From the NCBI GenBank assembly GCA_964432155.1, contig CAYSMF010000001.1:62001-126000 (forward strand): a stretch of DNA of 64,000 nt. Reading direction: 5' to 3'. How positions within the stretch are numbered: position 1 is the first letter of the stretch; each line of letters begins with the position of its first letter. The notes under the pieces were generated by a model that did not search any database, had not been told where the DNA came from, and worked only from the letters and a program-made list of their open reading frames with translations. The stretch comes from UBA10438 sp964432155. GTDB taxonomy: Bacteria; Bacteroidota; Ignavibacteria; Kapaibacteriales; Kapaibacteriaceae. Shown here piece after piece: positions 43,762 through 52,965 of the stretch. A program made the position numbers and the translations under genes.

Positions 43762-44835
43762 TTACTTCTTCGATGGTGCCTGCGGTGTTGGCAGATGGAG
43801 CGCGTCGCGCACGGCCTGATCCAGTGCTGCATAGAGCGCCGCATTCTCGGTGAGCAGCTTGCGCATGCCATCGCGACCCTGCACGCGTTCATCGTTGAAC
43901 GAGAACCATGATCCAGACTTCGTGATGATGCCCGACTCTACGGCGACGTCGATCATGTCGCCAAGGCGCGAGATGCCCTCGTTGTACATGATGTCGAACT
44001 CTGCTTCGCGGAACGGAGGAGCGACCTTGTTCTTGACAACCTTTGCGCGAACGCGATTACCCACGATGTCCTGTCCGTCCTTGATGACGTCCTTGCGACG
44101 AACGTCAATACGCACCGAGGCGTAGTACTTGAGTGCATTACCGCCTGTTGTCGTCTCTGGATTGCCGTACATCACGCCAATCTTCGAGCGCAGTTGGTTT
44201 GTGAAGATCACCGTCGTGTTAGAACGTCCGATCGCTGCATTCAGCTTGCGCATTGCCTGGCTCATCAGGCGGGCTTGTGAACCCATTTGCGCGTCACCCA
44301 TGTCGCCCTCGATTTCGACGCGTGGCGTCAGTGCCGCAACGGAGTCGACAATGACCACGTCAATCGCACCGGAGCGCACGAGTGTCTCGACGATTTCGAG
44401 TGCTTGCTCACCGAACTCTGGCTGCGACAAGAGGAGATTGTTAAGGTCGACGCCAAGACGTTGTGCGTACTTCACGTCGAGCGCATGCTCAGTATCAACA
44501 AACGCTGCAAGACCACCGGCCTTCTGCGCTTCTGCAATCACCTGCAAACACACCGTCGTCTTACCAGAGGATTCTGGACCGTAGATCTCGACGATACGGC
44601 CACGGGGAACACCACCGATGCCGATTGCAGCATCAAGCGAGAGACATCCCGTAGAGATGGCGTCGATCTCGACAGATTGCTCATCGCTCAGGCGCATGAT
44701 CGAGCCCTTACCGAAGGCTTTCTCGATCTGCTCCATTGCGAGTTGCGCGGCCTTGACCTTTGCATCGTTCACTTTTGGGGCTGATGCTGGCGCCGCTTCT
44801 TTTGGTGCTTTTGCTTCTTTTGCTTCTTGACTCAT
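43762..44835 (-). CDS. recA: Recombinase RecA
   Basis: The 357-residue RecA has Walker A GPESSGKTT (86-94), the Walker B region VVIVDSVAAL, the L1/L2 DNA loops (MGDAQMGSQARLMSQAMRK and TNQLRSKIGVMYGNPETTTGGNALKYYASVRIDVR) and the usual C-terminal domain. The N terminus has a Lys/Ala-rich stretch (EAKAPKEAAPASAPK) before QLAMEQIEKAFGKGSIM. The ORF runs 27 codons upstream, but MSQEAKEAK is the better start. It is followed by recX after 3 bp, the common recA-recX order. Confidence 0.96.
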   Translation of the reverse strand: MSQEAKEAKAPKEAAPASAPKVNDAKVKAAQLAMEQIEKAFGKGSIMRLSDEQSVEIDAISTGCLSLDAAIGIGGVPRGRIVEIYGPESSGKTTVCLQVIAEAQKAGGLAAFVDTEHALDVKYAQRLGVDLNNLLLSQPEFGEQALEIVETLVRSGAIDVVIVDSVAALTPRVEIEGDMGDAQMGSQARLMSQAMRKLNAAIGRSNTTVIFTNQLRSKIGVMYGNPETTTGGNALKYYASVRIDVRRKDVIKDGQDIVGNRVRAKVVKNKVAPPFREAEFDIMYNEGISRLGDMIDVAVESGIITKSGSWFSFNDERVQGRDGMRKLLTENAALYAALDQAVRDALHLPTPQAPSKK

Positions 44836-44876
44836 CGTCGGTTCCTTGAAGTACGTTAGGTTTTTCGAGGGATGGA

Positions 44877-44906
44877 ATTGTACAGTCTGTGTGTCGGATT
44901 CGACAA
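44877..44906 (-). promoter_or_regulatory. Possible sigma-70-like recA promoter (TTGTCG / TACAAT)
   Basis: On the minus strand TTGTCG (44906-44901) and TACAAT (44882-44877) are 18 bases apart, about 40 bases before the recA start. No TAnnTTTG and no clear LexA box are seen. Support is weak, from the two hexamers only. Confidence 0.3.
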
Positions 44907-45013
44907 AACGTGACAAGTCCGAAAATACCCACCAGGCTGGCCGTGCCGCGGACTGAAGTTTTCAACACCGACGGTCACGTCACATTCAGCGCTGGGAATG
45001 CCCCTTAACAGGC

Positions 45014-46789
45014 ATGCGCCGCCGTCCTCTCGCCCTCCCAGCCTGCGGGATTACCGCCGGACTGTTGCTTACCCGTTCGATCAGTGTTGAGCCGAATGCC
45101 CTCGTCGCTGGGCTCGTGCTGCTCCTCGGTATGGGTATCGTGTCGCTCCGGCTTGGATACCCGGGATTGAGTTTGGCGCTAGCCTGTCTGGTTATCGCAT
45201 TGGGGACTGGATCAATGGCCATCCCTCGGGTACCGTTTCCCGACGTGCCCGTGCACGTGGAGATGCCTGTCCGAATCCAGGGCGTGGTGATGAAGGTCGT
45301 GCGGTCAGCCAACGGGGGAGTCACGTATGTGGTCGAGGGGCATATGGACGGACGTGATGCTCCATGTGCGATGCTTCGCACGGTCTGCACCGATTGGTCG
45401 GGTGCAAACGATGTATGTGCAGGCGAAGAGCGTGTTATCGTTGGACGAATGCGCATGCCATCACCACCGGTGTTACCCGACGAGTTTGACGAGCGCGCTC
45501 TTGCTGCGCAGTGGAATGTTTCATTCATCGTGCATGCGACGGAATCATATCGCATACAGCACGCACCGTGGTGGAGCTTGCTCCGCCAATCAGTCTATGA
45601 GTCGATTGCATCAATCACCATAGCATCGGCTCCACAGGATGTTGCAGGGGTGATTCGCGCGCTTGTACTTGGAGATCGATCGGGGATATCACGAGACCGC
45701 ATGGCAGTCTATCAGCGCACAGGCACAGCGCACATGTTTTCGATTAGTGGCTCGCATGTGGGACTGTTACTACTGCTGGTGGTGCTCGTGTTCAGCAGGT
45801 GGAGTGCGCTTGGTATGGTGATGATCACGAGTATGCTTGTGACAGGATACATTGTGCTGACGGGGTTTGAAAGTCCAGCCGTTCGTGCTGCATGTATGGG
45901 CATCGCCGCAATGGTTGGTCGACTTCGCGAAGATGATGTCGATGGAGGAAATCTGTTATGTGGCAGCGTCATCATTCTCGCTGTGATTGATCCATGGGGG
46001 ATTGACTCGGTGTCAACCGTGCTATCAGTATCGGCAGTCGTGGGTTTGATCGTCCTGGCACCGCGTTGGACAACGGCGATAATGACCATCACAGGTCCAC
46101 TGCGAAGGCATTGGCACGCTCTCGTACAAGCCACTAGCATCAGTGTTGCAGCCGCAACAGCGATTACGGTTCCATCGCTCGTCTACTTTCTAACGGTATC
46201 GATTACATCGGTCGTGGCAAACCTCGTTGTTGTTCCTCTGCTCAGTATCGTCTTCGTGCTGTCGCCACTCTTGCTCCTATGCACTGCAGCAGGCATTGCA
46301 CCGCCGCTTACCTGGAGTGTCACCGTGCTGATTCGACTGGCTGATTTCTTCCTGACGCATTGCGATGCAATTGAACGGGGCATGCATCGCGCAGATCTCG
46401 TGGTCATCGTCGCCTGTCTCACACTAGCCATGTGGTGGTGGCCTCTCGTAGCTCGCATGCCGAGTGGTGCTGGACTGCGATGGGGCCTCGTCTGCATCAT
46501 GCTGATCTGCGTGCGATGTGTGCCCGAGCCACGCGTGCAGAGGGTGTGGCTGTACGTGGTGCCACATGGAGCGGTAGTTGGCACCATTCGCGGAGATACC
46601 ATGTGGATCTGTGCTGTGGGTTCGAGCGCACGCCGTCTCGACACACGTGTGCTTCGCTGGGTGAGGCTCCGGCGCGAGCATCGAGTTGTTGCCGGACATG
46701 GCAGGTGGGGACGAAGGATGGCGGCACGAATCAGCTATGATGTTGTAGGTTCGAAGCATGAAACTGCAAAGCGCATTTCCCACGACTGA
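45014..46789 (+). CDS. comEC: ComEC/Rec2-family membrane protein lacking the metallo-beta-lactamase domain
   Basis: The 591-residue protein has an N-terminal membrane/OB-like part and the ComEC channel core, with RALVLGDRSGISRDRMAVYQRTGTAHMFSISGSHVGLLLLL as the family signature. About nine hydrophobic segments follow to residue about 500. The C-terminal 90 residues are Arg-rich and have no HxHxDH metallo-beta-lactamase motif, so the nuclease-like domain of long ComEC proteins is absent or eroded. Its role would be DNA uptake through the inner membrane. It overlaps the next gene by 32 bp. Confidence 0.85.
   Translation: MRRRPLALPACGITAGLLLTRSISVEPNALVAGLVLLLGMGIVSLRLGYPGLSLALACLVIALGTGSMAIPRVPFPDVPVHVEMPVRIQGVVMKVVRSANGGVTYVVEGHMDGRDAPCAMLRTVCTDWSGANDVCAGEERVIVGRMRMPSPPVLPDEFDERALAAQWNVSFIVHATESYRIQHAPWWSLLRQSVYESIASITIASAPQDVAGVIRALVLGDRSGISRDRMAVYQRTGTAHMFSISGSHVGLLLLLVVLVFSRWSALGMVMITSMLVTGYIVLTGFESPAVRAACMGIAAMVGRLREDDVDGGNLLCGSVIILAVIDPWGIDSVSTVLSVSAVVGLIVLAPRWTTAIMTITGPLRRHWHALVQATSISVAAATAITVPSLVYFLTVSITSVVANLVVVPLLSIVFVLSPLLLLCTAAGIAPPLTWSVTVLIRLADFFLTHCDAIERGMHRADLVVIVACLTLAMWWWPLVARMPSGAGLRWGLVCIMLICVRCVPEPRVQRVWLYVVPHGAVVGTIRGDTMWICAVGSSARRLDTRVLRWVRLRREHRVVAGHGRWGRRMAARISYDVVGSKHETAKRISHD
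46746..46753 (+). promoter_or_regulatory. Variant -7 box (TAGGTTCG) for the laccase-domain gene
   Basis: TAGGTTCG differs from TAnnTTTG at one base and is followed by AAGC and the ATG at 46758, the four-base leaderless spacing. It lies inside the end of comEC. Confidence 0.45.
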
Positions 46790-47501
46790 CGTACTGAGCG
46801 GTGTCACGCAGGTTGATACGTCGGTGCTGCCGTGGCCCGGCTACACGTTTGGAAACACAGCCGCATCTTCACCGAGACACGTCGAGCAATCCTACGATGC
46901 ACTAGCGTCGGCGCTCGGAATGCATCGCGCGTCGATTCTTACCGTTACACAGGTGCATGGTGATGCAATCGTCGTCGTTGGATCGGAACGCCCTGAGGTA
47001 GGCATCGAGGCAGATGCGTTGGTAACCGACGACCCACAGTGGGTTCTCGGTGTAAAGCTTGCTGATTGCTGTGGCGTGCTGCTGTACGACCCAATCCATC
47101 ATGCTGTTGCTGCTGTGCACTCGGGATGGCGTGGAACAGCCCTCCGCGTGGTCAGTGCGACGGTAGAGCAGATGCAGACCTCGTACGGTACAAGCGCCAA
47201 TGATCTCCAGGCGTGGCTCTCACCCTGTGCATCTGGTGTAAGGTATGAGGTTGGTGAAGACGTGTACGCAGTGCTGTCGCCATTCTGTACCCCAGTTGAG
47301 GGCAAGCAATCGCGGTGGACGTTCGACAACCACAAAGCGATTACCGATCAGCTCCTGCATGCAGGGGTCCCGGCTGCGTCAATCATCGTTGACGAAGCGT
47401 GCTCGATTGCTGACACACGGTGGCATTCCCATCGTCGAGATGGCCAACAGGCGGGTCGCATGCTCGCATTTATTGGACTGCGTCCAATGGCTGGAAAGTG
47501 A
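46758..47501 (+). CDS. pgeF: Laccase-domain (YfiH/PgeF) protein
   Basis: The 247-residue protein is a member of the YfiH multicopper-oxidase-like family, now tied to purine nucleoside phosphorylase and to correcting peptidoglycan precursors in E. coli (PgeF). Family residues are QVHGDAI (H67), KLADCCGVLLYD (C104 or C105), and HSGWRGTALRVV (H121). The C-terminal WHSHRRDG also fits. It starts inside the last 32 bp of comEC and precedes kgd. Its reaction here is inferred from the family. Confidence 0.87.
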   Translation: MKLQSAFPTTDVLSGVTQVDTSVLPWPGYTFGNTAASSPRHVEQSYDALASALGMHRASILTVTQVHGDAIVVVGSERPEVGIEADALVTDDPQWVLGVKLADCCGVLLYDPIHHAVAAVHSGWRGTALRVVSATVEQMQTSYGTSANDLQAWLSPCASGVRYEVGEDVYAVLSPFCTPVEGKQSRWTFDNHKAITDQLLHAGVPAASIIVDEACSIADTRWHSHRRDGQQAGRMLAFIGLRPMAGK

Positions 47502-47502
47502 G

Positions 47503-47510
47503 TAATTTCG
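47503..47510 (+). promoter_or_regulatory. Possible -7 box (TAATTTCG) for kgd
   Basis: TAATTTCG is one base from TAnnTTTG and follows the pgeF stop directly. The ATG of kgd is 37 bases downstream. Weaker than the exact boxes. Confidence 0.35.
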
Positions 47511-47547
47511 TAGCAATTCTTAGAGTACAATTGGAAGATCCTCGGCC

Positions 47548-50500
47548 ATGATGTCGATGAACAGTGCCTACGTCGATGAGCTGTATTTCGAATACCTTCG
47601 AAATCCAGAATCTGTGTCACCAGAATGGCGCTCGTTTTTTGCGTCGTACACACCTGATACCGCACCAGCCACCGCTGCTGCCGCTGCACCAGTTGCTACC
47701 CGAGCAGTGGCTGCATCAGCTCCAGCGACCGTCTCGGGTTCAAACGGACACACCACACGTCTGCCAGCCCTCGGCGAGGGCGATACCCTCGTGCCTCTGT
47801 CGTCAATTGGCGGCAAGATTGCCGAGAACATGGAAGCTTCGCTCCGTGTCCCGACGGCGACGAGCGTGCGGAACGTGCCCGTCAAAGCACTTGAAGAGAA
47901 CCGCCGAATTGCCAACATCGTCCTGGCAAAGCAGCGTCGCCCGAAGCTTTCGTTTACGCACATCCTTGCATGGGCTATCGTAAAGTCGGCCGAGCGTCAT
48001 CCAGCGATGAAGTGCTCCTATGGCGTTGAAAACGGTAAGCCAGTTCGTGTTGAGCGTGCGGGAATCAACCTCGGCCTTGCCGTGGATACAACACGCAAAG
48101 ACGGAACACGCATCTTGCTGGTGCCAAGCATCAAGCATTGCGAGCGCCTTTCGTTTGTTGAGTTCGCTCGTGCATACGACGATTTGATCCAACGTGCACG
48201 AACAAACAAGCTCACTCCTGAGGACCTCACGGGGGCCAACATCACGCTCACTAATCCGGGCGGTATCGGTACCGGTATGTCGGTGCCTCGCTTGATGGAT
48301 GGACAGGGCACGATCGTCGCTGCTGGCGCGATCGAGTATCCTGCAGAGTTCCAGGCAATGATGCCAGACGTTCTTGCAACACTGGCCGTATCGAAGGTCG
48401 TGACGATTACGTCCACCTACGATCACCGCGTCATTCAGGGTGCAGAGTCGGGCGAATTCCTTCAGTACATCCACCAGCTTCTGCTGGGCGATCACCGCTT
48501 CTACGATCAACTTTACGCAGCGCTCGATATTCCATTCGAGCCGATGCGTTGGTCTGTCGAGAAGGGTGTGAATCCATTCTTGCAGCACGACCAACCTGAA
48601 GTGATCGATAAAGAAGGTCGTGTGGTGCAGATGATCAACGCATATCGCGTGCGTGGTCACCTGCTTGCAAGCATCAACCCGCTTGGTCACGAAGCGTATT
48701 ACTACCCGGAACTCGATCCAGCACATTACAACTTTACGATTTGGGATCTCGATCGTGAGTTCGATACAGGTGGACTCGGCGGCGTAAAGCGTGCGACGCT
48801 TCGTCAGATCATCGATATGCTCCGCGATACGTACTGCGATCACATCGGTATCGAGTACATGCACGTCCAGGATCCAGCGCAGAAGGATTGGATCCGTGAG
48901 CACGTTGAAAAGACACACCTCAAGCTTGACCTCACACCAGAGATTAAGCTCGACACGTTCCGCAAGCTTGCTCGTGCTGAGAACCTTGAGAACTTCTTGC
49001 ACACAAAGTTCCTCGGCGCGAAGCGATTCTCGCTGGAAGGGGGCGAAAGCACGATGATCATTCTCGATCAAGTGCTTCAGCAAGCAGCCGCGCAGGGTCT
49101 GTCGGGTGCTGTGCTTGGCATGGCGCACCGTGGTCGTATCAATGTGCTTGCGAATATGATGGGTAAGCCCCTTGAGAAGATCTTCAACGAGTTCGAAGGA
49201 AAGATCGACCCAGAATCGTTCCAAGGTTCGGGTGACGTGAAGTATCACCTGGGTGCAAAGGGCACGTATACGGCTGATAACGGCGCATCGATTCACATGG
49301 TGCTCGCACCGAACCCAAGTCACCTCGAGGCAGTAAATCCAGTTGTTGAAGGCATCGCGCGCGCACTCGATGATCAGTATCGCGACGAGTCATACAGCTC
49401 TGTCATGCCGATTCTGATCCACGGCGATGCGGCCTTTGCTGGACAGGGCGTTGTGCCGGAAACGCTCAATATGGCGCGGTTGTCTGGCTATTCGACTGGT
49501 GGTACGGTCCATATCATCATCAACAACCAGATCGGCTTCACAACGTCGCCAGAAGATTCGCGTTCAACACTCTACGCGTCGGATATTGCCAAGATGCTGC
49601 AGGTGCCAATCCTTCACGTTGATGGATACGATCCTGAGGCGTGCCGCGCTGCTGCAAGCTTTGCCTTTGCCTACCGTCAGGCGTTTGGCAACGATGTTGT
49701 GATCGACATGTATTGCTACCGGAAGTATGGTCACAACGAACAAGACGATCCTACGGCAACGCAACCATTGCTGTACAAGAAGATCCGCAACCTCGATCCT
49801 GTGCGCAAGGTGTACGGACAGCGGTTGCTGATCGAGCGCGTAGCAACCGAAGAGACGCTCAAGTCAATCGTTGATCACGAACTCTCGGTGCTTGCAACTG
49901 CGTACGATAACCGTGCATCAGCTGTCAGCGCGGCACCTGTTACACCGCAGTTCTCATACTTCGCACCTGTTCAAACTGCCGTTTCGCGTGATGAGCTTGC
50001 GACAATCGCTCGTGCTGTGACGTCTGTACCGGATGACTTCAACATTCACCCGAAGGTGAAGGCCGAGGCAGACAAGCGTATGGCATCGTTCGAGCAGGGC
50101 CACGTGCAATGGGGCATGGCTGAAGCGCTTGCGTTCGGCTCGTTGCTCCGCGAAGGTCACTCAGTTCGTATCACAGGTCAAGACAGCGGCCGTGGCACCT
50201 TCAACCATCGTCAGGCTGTCCATCGCGATGGCGTGACCGATGCGCGTCACATCCCACTGAATCATATCGATGCAATCCAGAAGCTTCATATCCACGACTC
50301 ACCACTCTCCGAGTATGCAGTGCTTGGTTTTGAGTATGGATACAGCACGGTTGCAAAGGATGGAATCACGATTTGGGAAGCGCAGTTCGGTGATTTTGCC
50401 AACGGTGCACAGATCATGTTCGATCAGTTTGTCTCCAGTGCTGAAGAAAAGTGGGGACAGCGCAGCAACCTTACCGTGCTGTTGCCACACGGATACGACG

Positions 50501-51120
50501 GGCAAGGTCCGGAACACTCGAGTGCCCGCTTGGAACGCTTCCTGCAGCTGTGCGCACAAGACAACATGGTTGTCTGCAACTTCACGTCGCCTGCGAATTA
50601 CTTCCATGCACTTCGACGTCAGGTGAAGGCAGAATGGCGCAAGCCAATGATCATCATGACGCCAAAGGGATACCTGCGCATCTTCCAGTCAGAGCTTGAC
50701 GAGTTGGTGAATGGTCAGTATCACGAGATCCTCGACGATCCTTCAGTAGCAGATCCATCGGGAATCACACGTGTTGTGGTGTGTACTGGTAAGGTGTACA
50801 ACGAACTTGTCAAGAAGCGCAGCGATGCTGGCGCTTCGCATGTGGCCGTAATTCGCCTTGAGCAAATACATCCGTTCCATCTCGATGGAATGAAGGCAAT
50901 ACTCGCACGCTACAGCGCGGCACAGGACATCGTCTGGTGTCAGGAAGAGCCAAAGAACATGGGTGCGTGGACGTTCGTCCAGCCGAATATGCTTGATGCG
51001 CTGCAGCAGGGTCAACGCCTACGCTACATCGGACGAGCAGCTTCAGCAAGTCCAGCAACAGGTTCTGCCAAAGTCCACGAACGTGAGCAAGACGCGCTTC
51101 TTAGCGAAGCGATGGCATAA
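47548..51120 (+). CDS. kgd: Multifunctional 2-oxoglutarate decarboxylase/dehydrogenase E1-E2 fusion (Kgd type)
   Basis: The 1190-residue enzyme fuses an E2o catalytic domain to an E1o domain. The N-terminal helix (SAYVDELYFEYLRNPESVSPEWRSFF) is E1o-like, followed by an Ala-Pro linker (39-68). The acyltransferase domain (about 75-320) ends with STYDHRVIQGAESGEF, where H293 is the catalytic histidine and Q297 stands where E2 enzymes usually have Asp, as in mycobacterial Kgd. From about residue 340 E1o follows: GMAHRGRINVLANMMGKP, HGDAAFAGQGVV (ThDP site near residue 627), NNQIGFTT, ending with HPFHLDGM and GAWTFVQPN. It has no lipoyl domain. It converts 2-oxoglutarate in the TCA cycle. Confidence 0.93.
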   Translation: MMSMNSAYVDELYFEYLRNPESVSPEWRSFFASYTPDTAPATAAAAAPVATRAVAASAPATVSGSNGHTTRLPALGEGDTLVPLSSIGGKIAENMEASLRVPTATSVRNVPVKALEENRRIANIVLAKQRRPKLSFTHILAWAIVKSAERHPAMKCSYGVENGKPVRVERAGINLGLAVDTTRKDGTRILLVPSIKHCERLSFVEFARAYDDLIQRARTNKLTPEDLTGANITLTNPGGIGTGMSVPRLMDGQGTIVAAGAIEYPAEFQAMMPDVLATLAVSKVVTITSTYDHRVIQGAESGEFLQYIHQLLLGDHRFYDQLYAALDIPFEPMRWSVEKGVNPFLQHDQPEVIDKEGRVVQMINAYRVRGHLLASINPLGHEAYYYPELDPAHYNFTIWDLDREFDTGGLGGVKRATLRQIIDMLRDTYCDHIGIEYMHVQDPAQKDWIREHVEKTHLKLDLTPEIKLDTFRKLARAENLENFLHTKFLGAKRFSLEGGESTMIILDQVLQQAAAQGLSGAVLGMAHRGRINVLANMMGKPLEKIFNEFEGKIDPESFQGSGDVKYHLGAKGTYTADNGASIHMVLAPNPSHLEAVNPVVEGIARALDDQYRDESYSSVMPILIHGDAAFAGQGVVPETLNMARLSGYSTGGTVHIIINNQIGFTTSPEDSRSTLYASDIAKMLQVPILHVDGYDPEACRAAASFAFAYRQAFGNDVVIDMYCYRKYGHNEQDDPTATQPLLYKKIRNLDPVRKVYGQRLLIERVATEETLKSIVDHELSVLATAYDNRASAVSAAPVTPQFSYFAPVQTAVSRDELATIARAVTSVPDDFNIHPKVKAEADKRMASFEQGHVQWGMAEALAFGSLLREGHSVRITGQDSGRGTFNHRQAVHRDGVTDARHIPLNHIDAIQKLHIHDSPLSEYAVLGFEYGYSTVAKDGITIWEAQFGDFANGAQIMFDQFVSSAEEKWGQRSNLTVLLPHGYDGQGPEHSSARLERFLQLCAQDNMVVCNFTSPANYFHALRRQVKAEWRKPMIIMTPKGYLRIFQSELDELVNGQYHEILDDPSVADPSGITRVVVCTGKVYNELVKKRSDAGASHVAVIRLEQIHPFHLDGMKAILARYSAAQDIVWCQEEPKNMGAWTFVQPNMLDALQQGQRLRYIGRAASASPATGSAKVHEREQDALLSEAMA

Positions 51121-52033
51121 CGTTCGTTGGAACATACGCTTGGGGATGACGACGCCGACCTATAGTGACATACTCTAGGCGGCGTTTTCCGTTTCTGGAG
51201 AGCGCGTAGCATTCCTCGTATAAGCTATCGATTAACCCGGTCGTCATTTCACGGTAGTACCGGGTGGTGATTTCATAGCGTTGACCGAGCACGGTGTGCT
51301 TGATTCCAAGTGACGTGATATGTCCGATTTGTCGATCGCCGACAGTGATGATCGAATCGAGTGTCATCACACGATACAATGTGTCGAGATTCGCTGACGG
51401 TTCGTTCAGCGGTGCTGTAATGTTGCCTGGCGAACGTGTTACGCGCTGTACTGCGCTGATGACGAGGATCGTGTCGTCGTAGGGAACGCCAATTGTAACA
51501 GGGTTTTCTCCAGGCGCTGACGAGAGCGTAAAGTTTACTTCGTAGGGGGCGATCGGTCGCTCCGTCATCGAAAAGTCTGTCGTTTGCGACGAAAGTGTAA
51601 AGCCACGCTGATCAAAATTGTGGGGCTGCACGGTCTGACCGAGGACGATGTTGCCAACGTTGTTGATTACTGCATCGTAGCCTTCTACGCGGCTGTACTG
51701 TCGGTTACCAGCTACCCGGAACGTGTTTTGCGTCCGTTCACCTGTCGATACAGCGAGTCCTGTTGAATCACGATCAATCGAAAGCGTCATTCGGCATTCG
51801 TAGTTGCCAAGATGGTCTTTGTCCATCACATCAATACGCATATCCGTTGCAACGCGCACGGCACGCTTGCCAACAACATGTTGCTCCGTCACGAGATCGA
51901 AGTCGTGAATGTCTCCAACGCGCATCTGATAGACGAGTGTGTGCTCACGTTGCTGGGCAAACACGGAGACAACGGCAGTGCAGCATAGAGCCAGCGCGAC
52001 TGTTAGAACACGATATCGTTGGGAGTTCATCAT
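51101..52033 (-). CDS. Secreted protein of unknown function
   Basis: The 310-residue product has a signal peptide (VLTVALALCCTAVVSVFAQQ). The mature protein is beta-rich: YQMRVGDIHDFDLVTEQHVV, RVATDMRIDVMDKDHLGNYECRMTLSI, then later YRVMTLDSIITVGDRQIGHITSLGIKHTV. This resembles a lipocalin- or DUF6263-like beta barrel, but no family is certain. The C terminus is basic (RKRRLEY-like, IGRRRHPQAY). It overlaps the ppx/gppA gene by 4 bp, so translation is coupled. The 3' end overlaps convergent kgd by 20 bp. Confidence 0.6.
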   Translation of the reverse strand: MMNSQRYRVLTVALALCCTAVVSVFAQQREHTLVYQMRVGDIHDFDLVTEQHVVGKRAVRVATDMRIDVMDKDHLGNYECRMTLSIDRDSTGLAVSTGERTQNTFRVAGNRQYSRVEGYDAVINNVGNIVLGQTVQPHNFDQRGFTLSSQTTDFSMTERPIAPYEVNFTLSSAPGENPVTIGVPYDDTILVISAVQRVTRSPGNITAPLNEPSANLDTLYRVMTLDSIITVGDRQIGHITSLGIKHTVLGQRYEITTRYYREMTTGLIDSLYEECYALSRNGKRRLEYVTIGRRRHPQAYVPTNVMPSLR

Positions 52034-52965
52034 GGACAGAGCATATCTCGCTGACGAATGGCATGCAACAGTGCGCCGTGGCGCAGCCCCTTCGTCGATA
52101 CCCGAACGGCGGGGTAGTCAAGCATGTGAAGTGATTCCGACAAGATGAGCGACCCGATAGGAACGATGTCTGCGCGGCGTTCATCAAGGCCAGGTATCGC
52201 GCGGAGTTCGGGTAAGGTCATTGCGCAAAGTGTTTGTGCGAGGTCATCGACGCGGGAACGCGCAAGCTGATGACCTTCAATCAAGGTTGCATCGAAGGAA
52301 GGAAGTTCGAGATCAATCATTGCCAACGCGGTCGGTGTACCTGCAGTGCCGATGAACGTTCTAAAACCACGGATCTGATCTGCGTGATTCGCGAGTTCTT
52401 GTCGTACGAACTGGCGCACGTCTTGCTGGTCGCGGTCAGAAATCGGGTGTGACGCGACAAATCGCTCCATGCAACGGACAACGCCGAGCGCTGTTGATGT
52501 ACGGAATGCAAGTTCACCGGCGAGACCCGATGCGTATTCTGTGGAGCCACCACCGATGTCGATCATACACGCAGATGGCTCGTCCTTGCCAACCGCACCT
52601 GCGTAGGTGAGCTCCGCTTCATCCGTCCCGCTAATCACATTGATAGGCCAGCCGAGGATGGATGAAAGTTCTGCGCAGACATCGGGGCCATTCTCGGCTT
52701 CGCGAAGCGCACTCGTTGCCACGGCATACACGGTGCATGATGCAGTGCCGTCGGATGCTTCATGCATGACGCGTCGAAAGGTTTCCATCGAGGCCCGTGC
52801 TCGTTCGCGTGCTGCGTCACAGATAACACCGTTGCGATCAAGGCCTTCACCGAGACGTGGCAAGGTATGGACGTCCTGCACAACCGTATAGGAGCCTTGT
52901 GGAGTGATCGATGCGACAACCATCAATGCGGTATTGGTGCCGATATCGATCCCAACAGCAATCAT
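52030..52965 (-). CDS. Ppx/GppA family phosphatase
   Basis: The 311-residue protein has the ASKHA fold: GIDIGTNTALMVV (phosphate 1 loop), YAVATSALREAENG, SGTDEAELTYAGAVG and MIDIGGGSTEY (phosphate 2). It is the short single-module version without the HD domain, as commonly found in Bacteroidota. It hydrolyses polyphosphate or pppGpp; the two cannot be separated by eye. It overlaps mcm (4 bp) and the secreted protein gene (4 bp) in one operon. Confidence 0.85.
   Translation of the reverse strand: MIAVGIDIGTNTALMVVASITPQGSYTVVQDVHTLPRLGEGLDRNGVICDAARERARASMETFRRVMHEASDGTASCTVYAVATSALREAENGPDVCAELSSILGWPINVISGTDEAELTYAGAVGKDEPSACMIDIGGGSTEYASGLAGELAFRTSTALGVVRCMERFVASHPISDRDQQDVRQFVRQELANHADQIRGFRTFIGTAGTPTALAMIDLELPSFDATLIEGHQLARSRVDDLAQTLCAMTLPELRAIPGLDERRADIVPIGSLILSESLHMLDYPAVRVSTKGLRHGALLHAIRQRDMLCP

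Noticed and set aside
44836..45013. A LexA/SOS box before recA
   Set aside because: No CTGT-N8-ACAG or GAAC-N4-GTTC site could be found. Only weak sigma-70-like hexamers are visible.
47803..49323. A 506-codon open frame on the minus strand opposite kgd
   Set aside because: It lies entirely under kgd, whose protein matches a known family over its full length. The antisense product has no recognisable motif.
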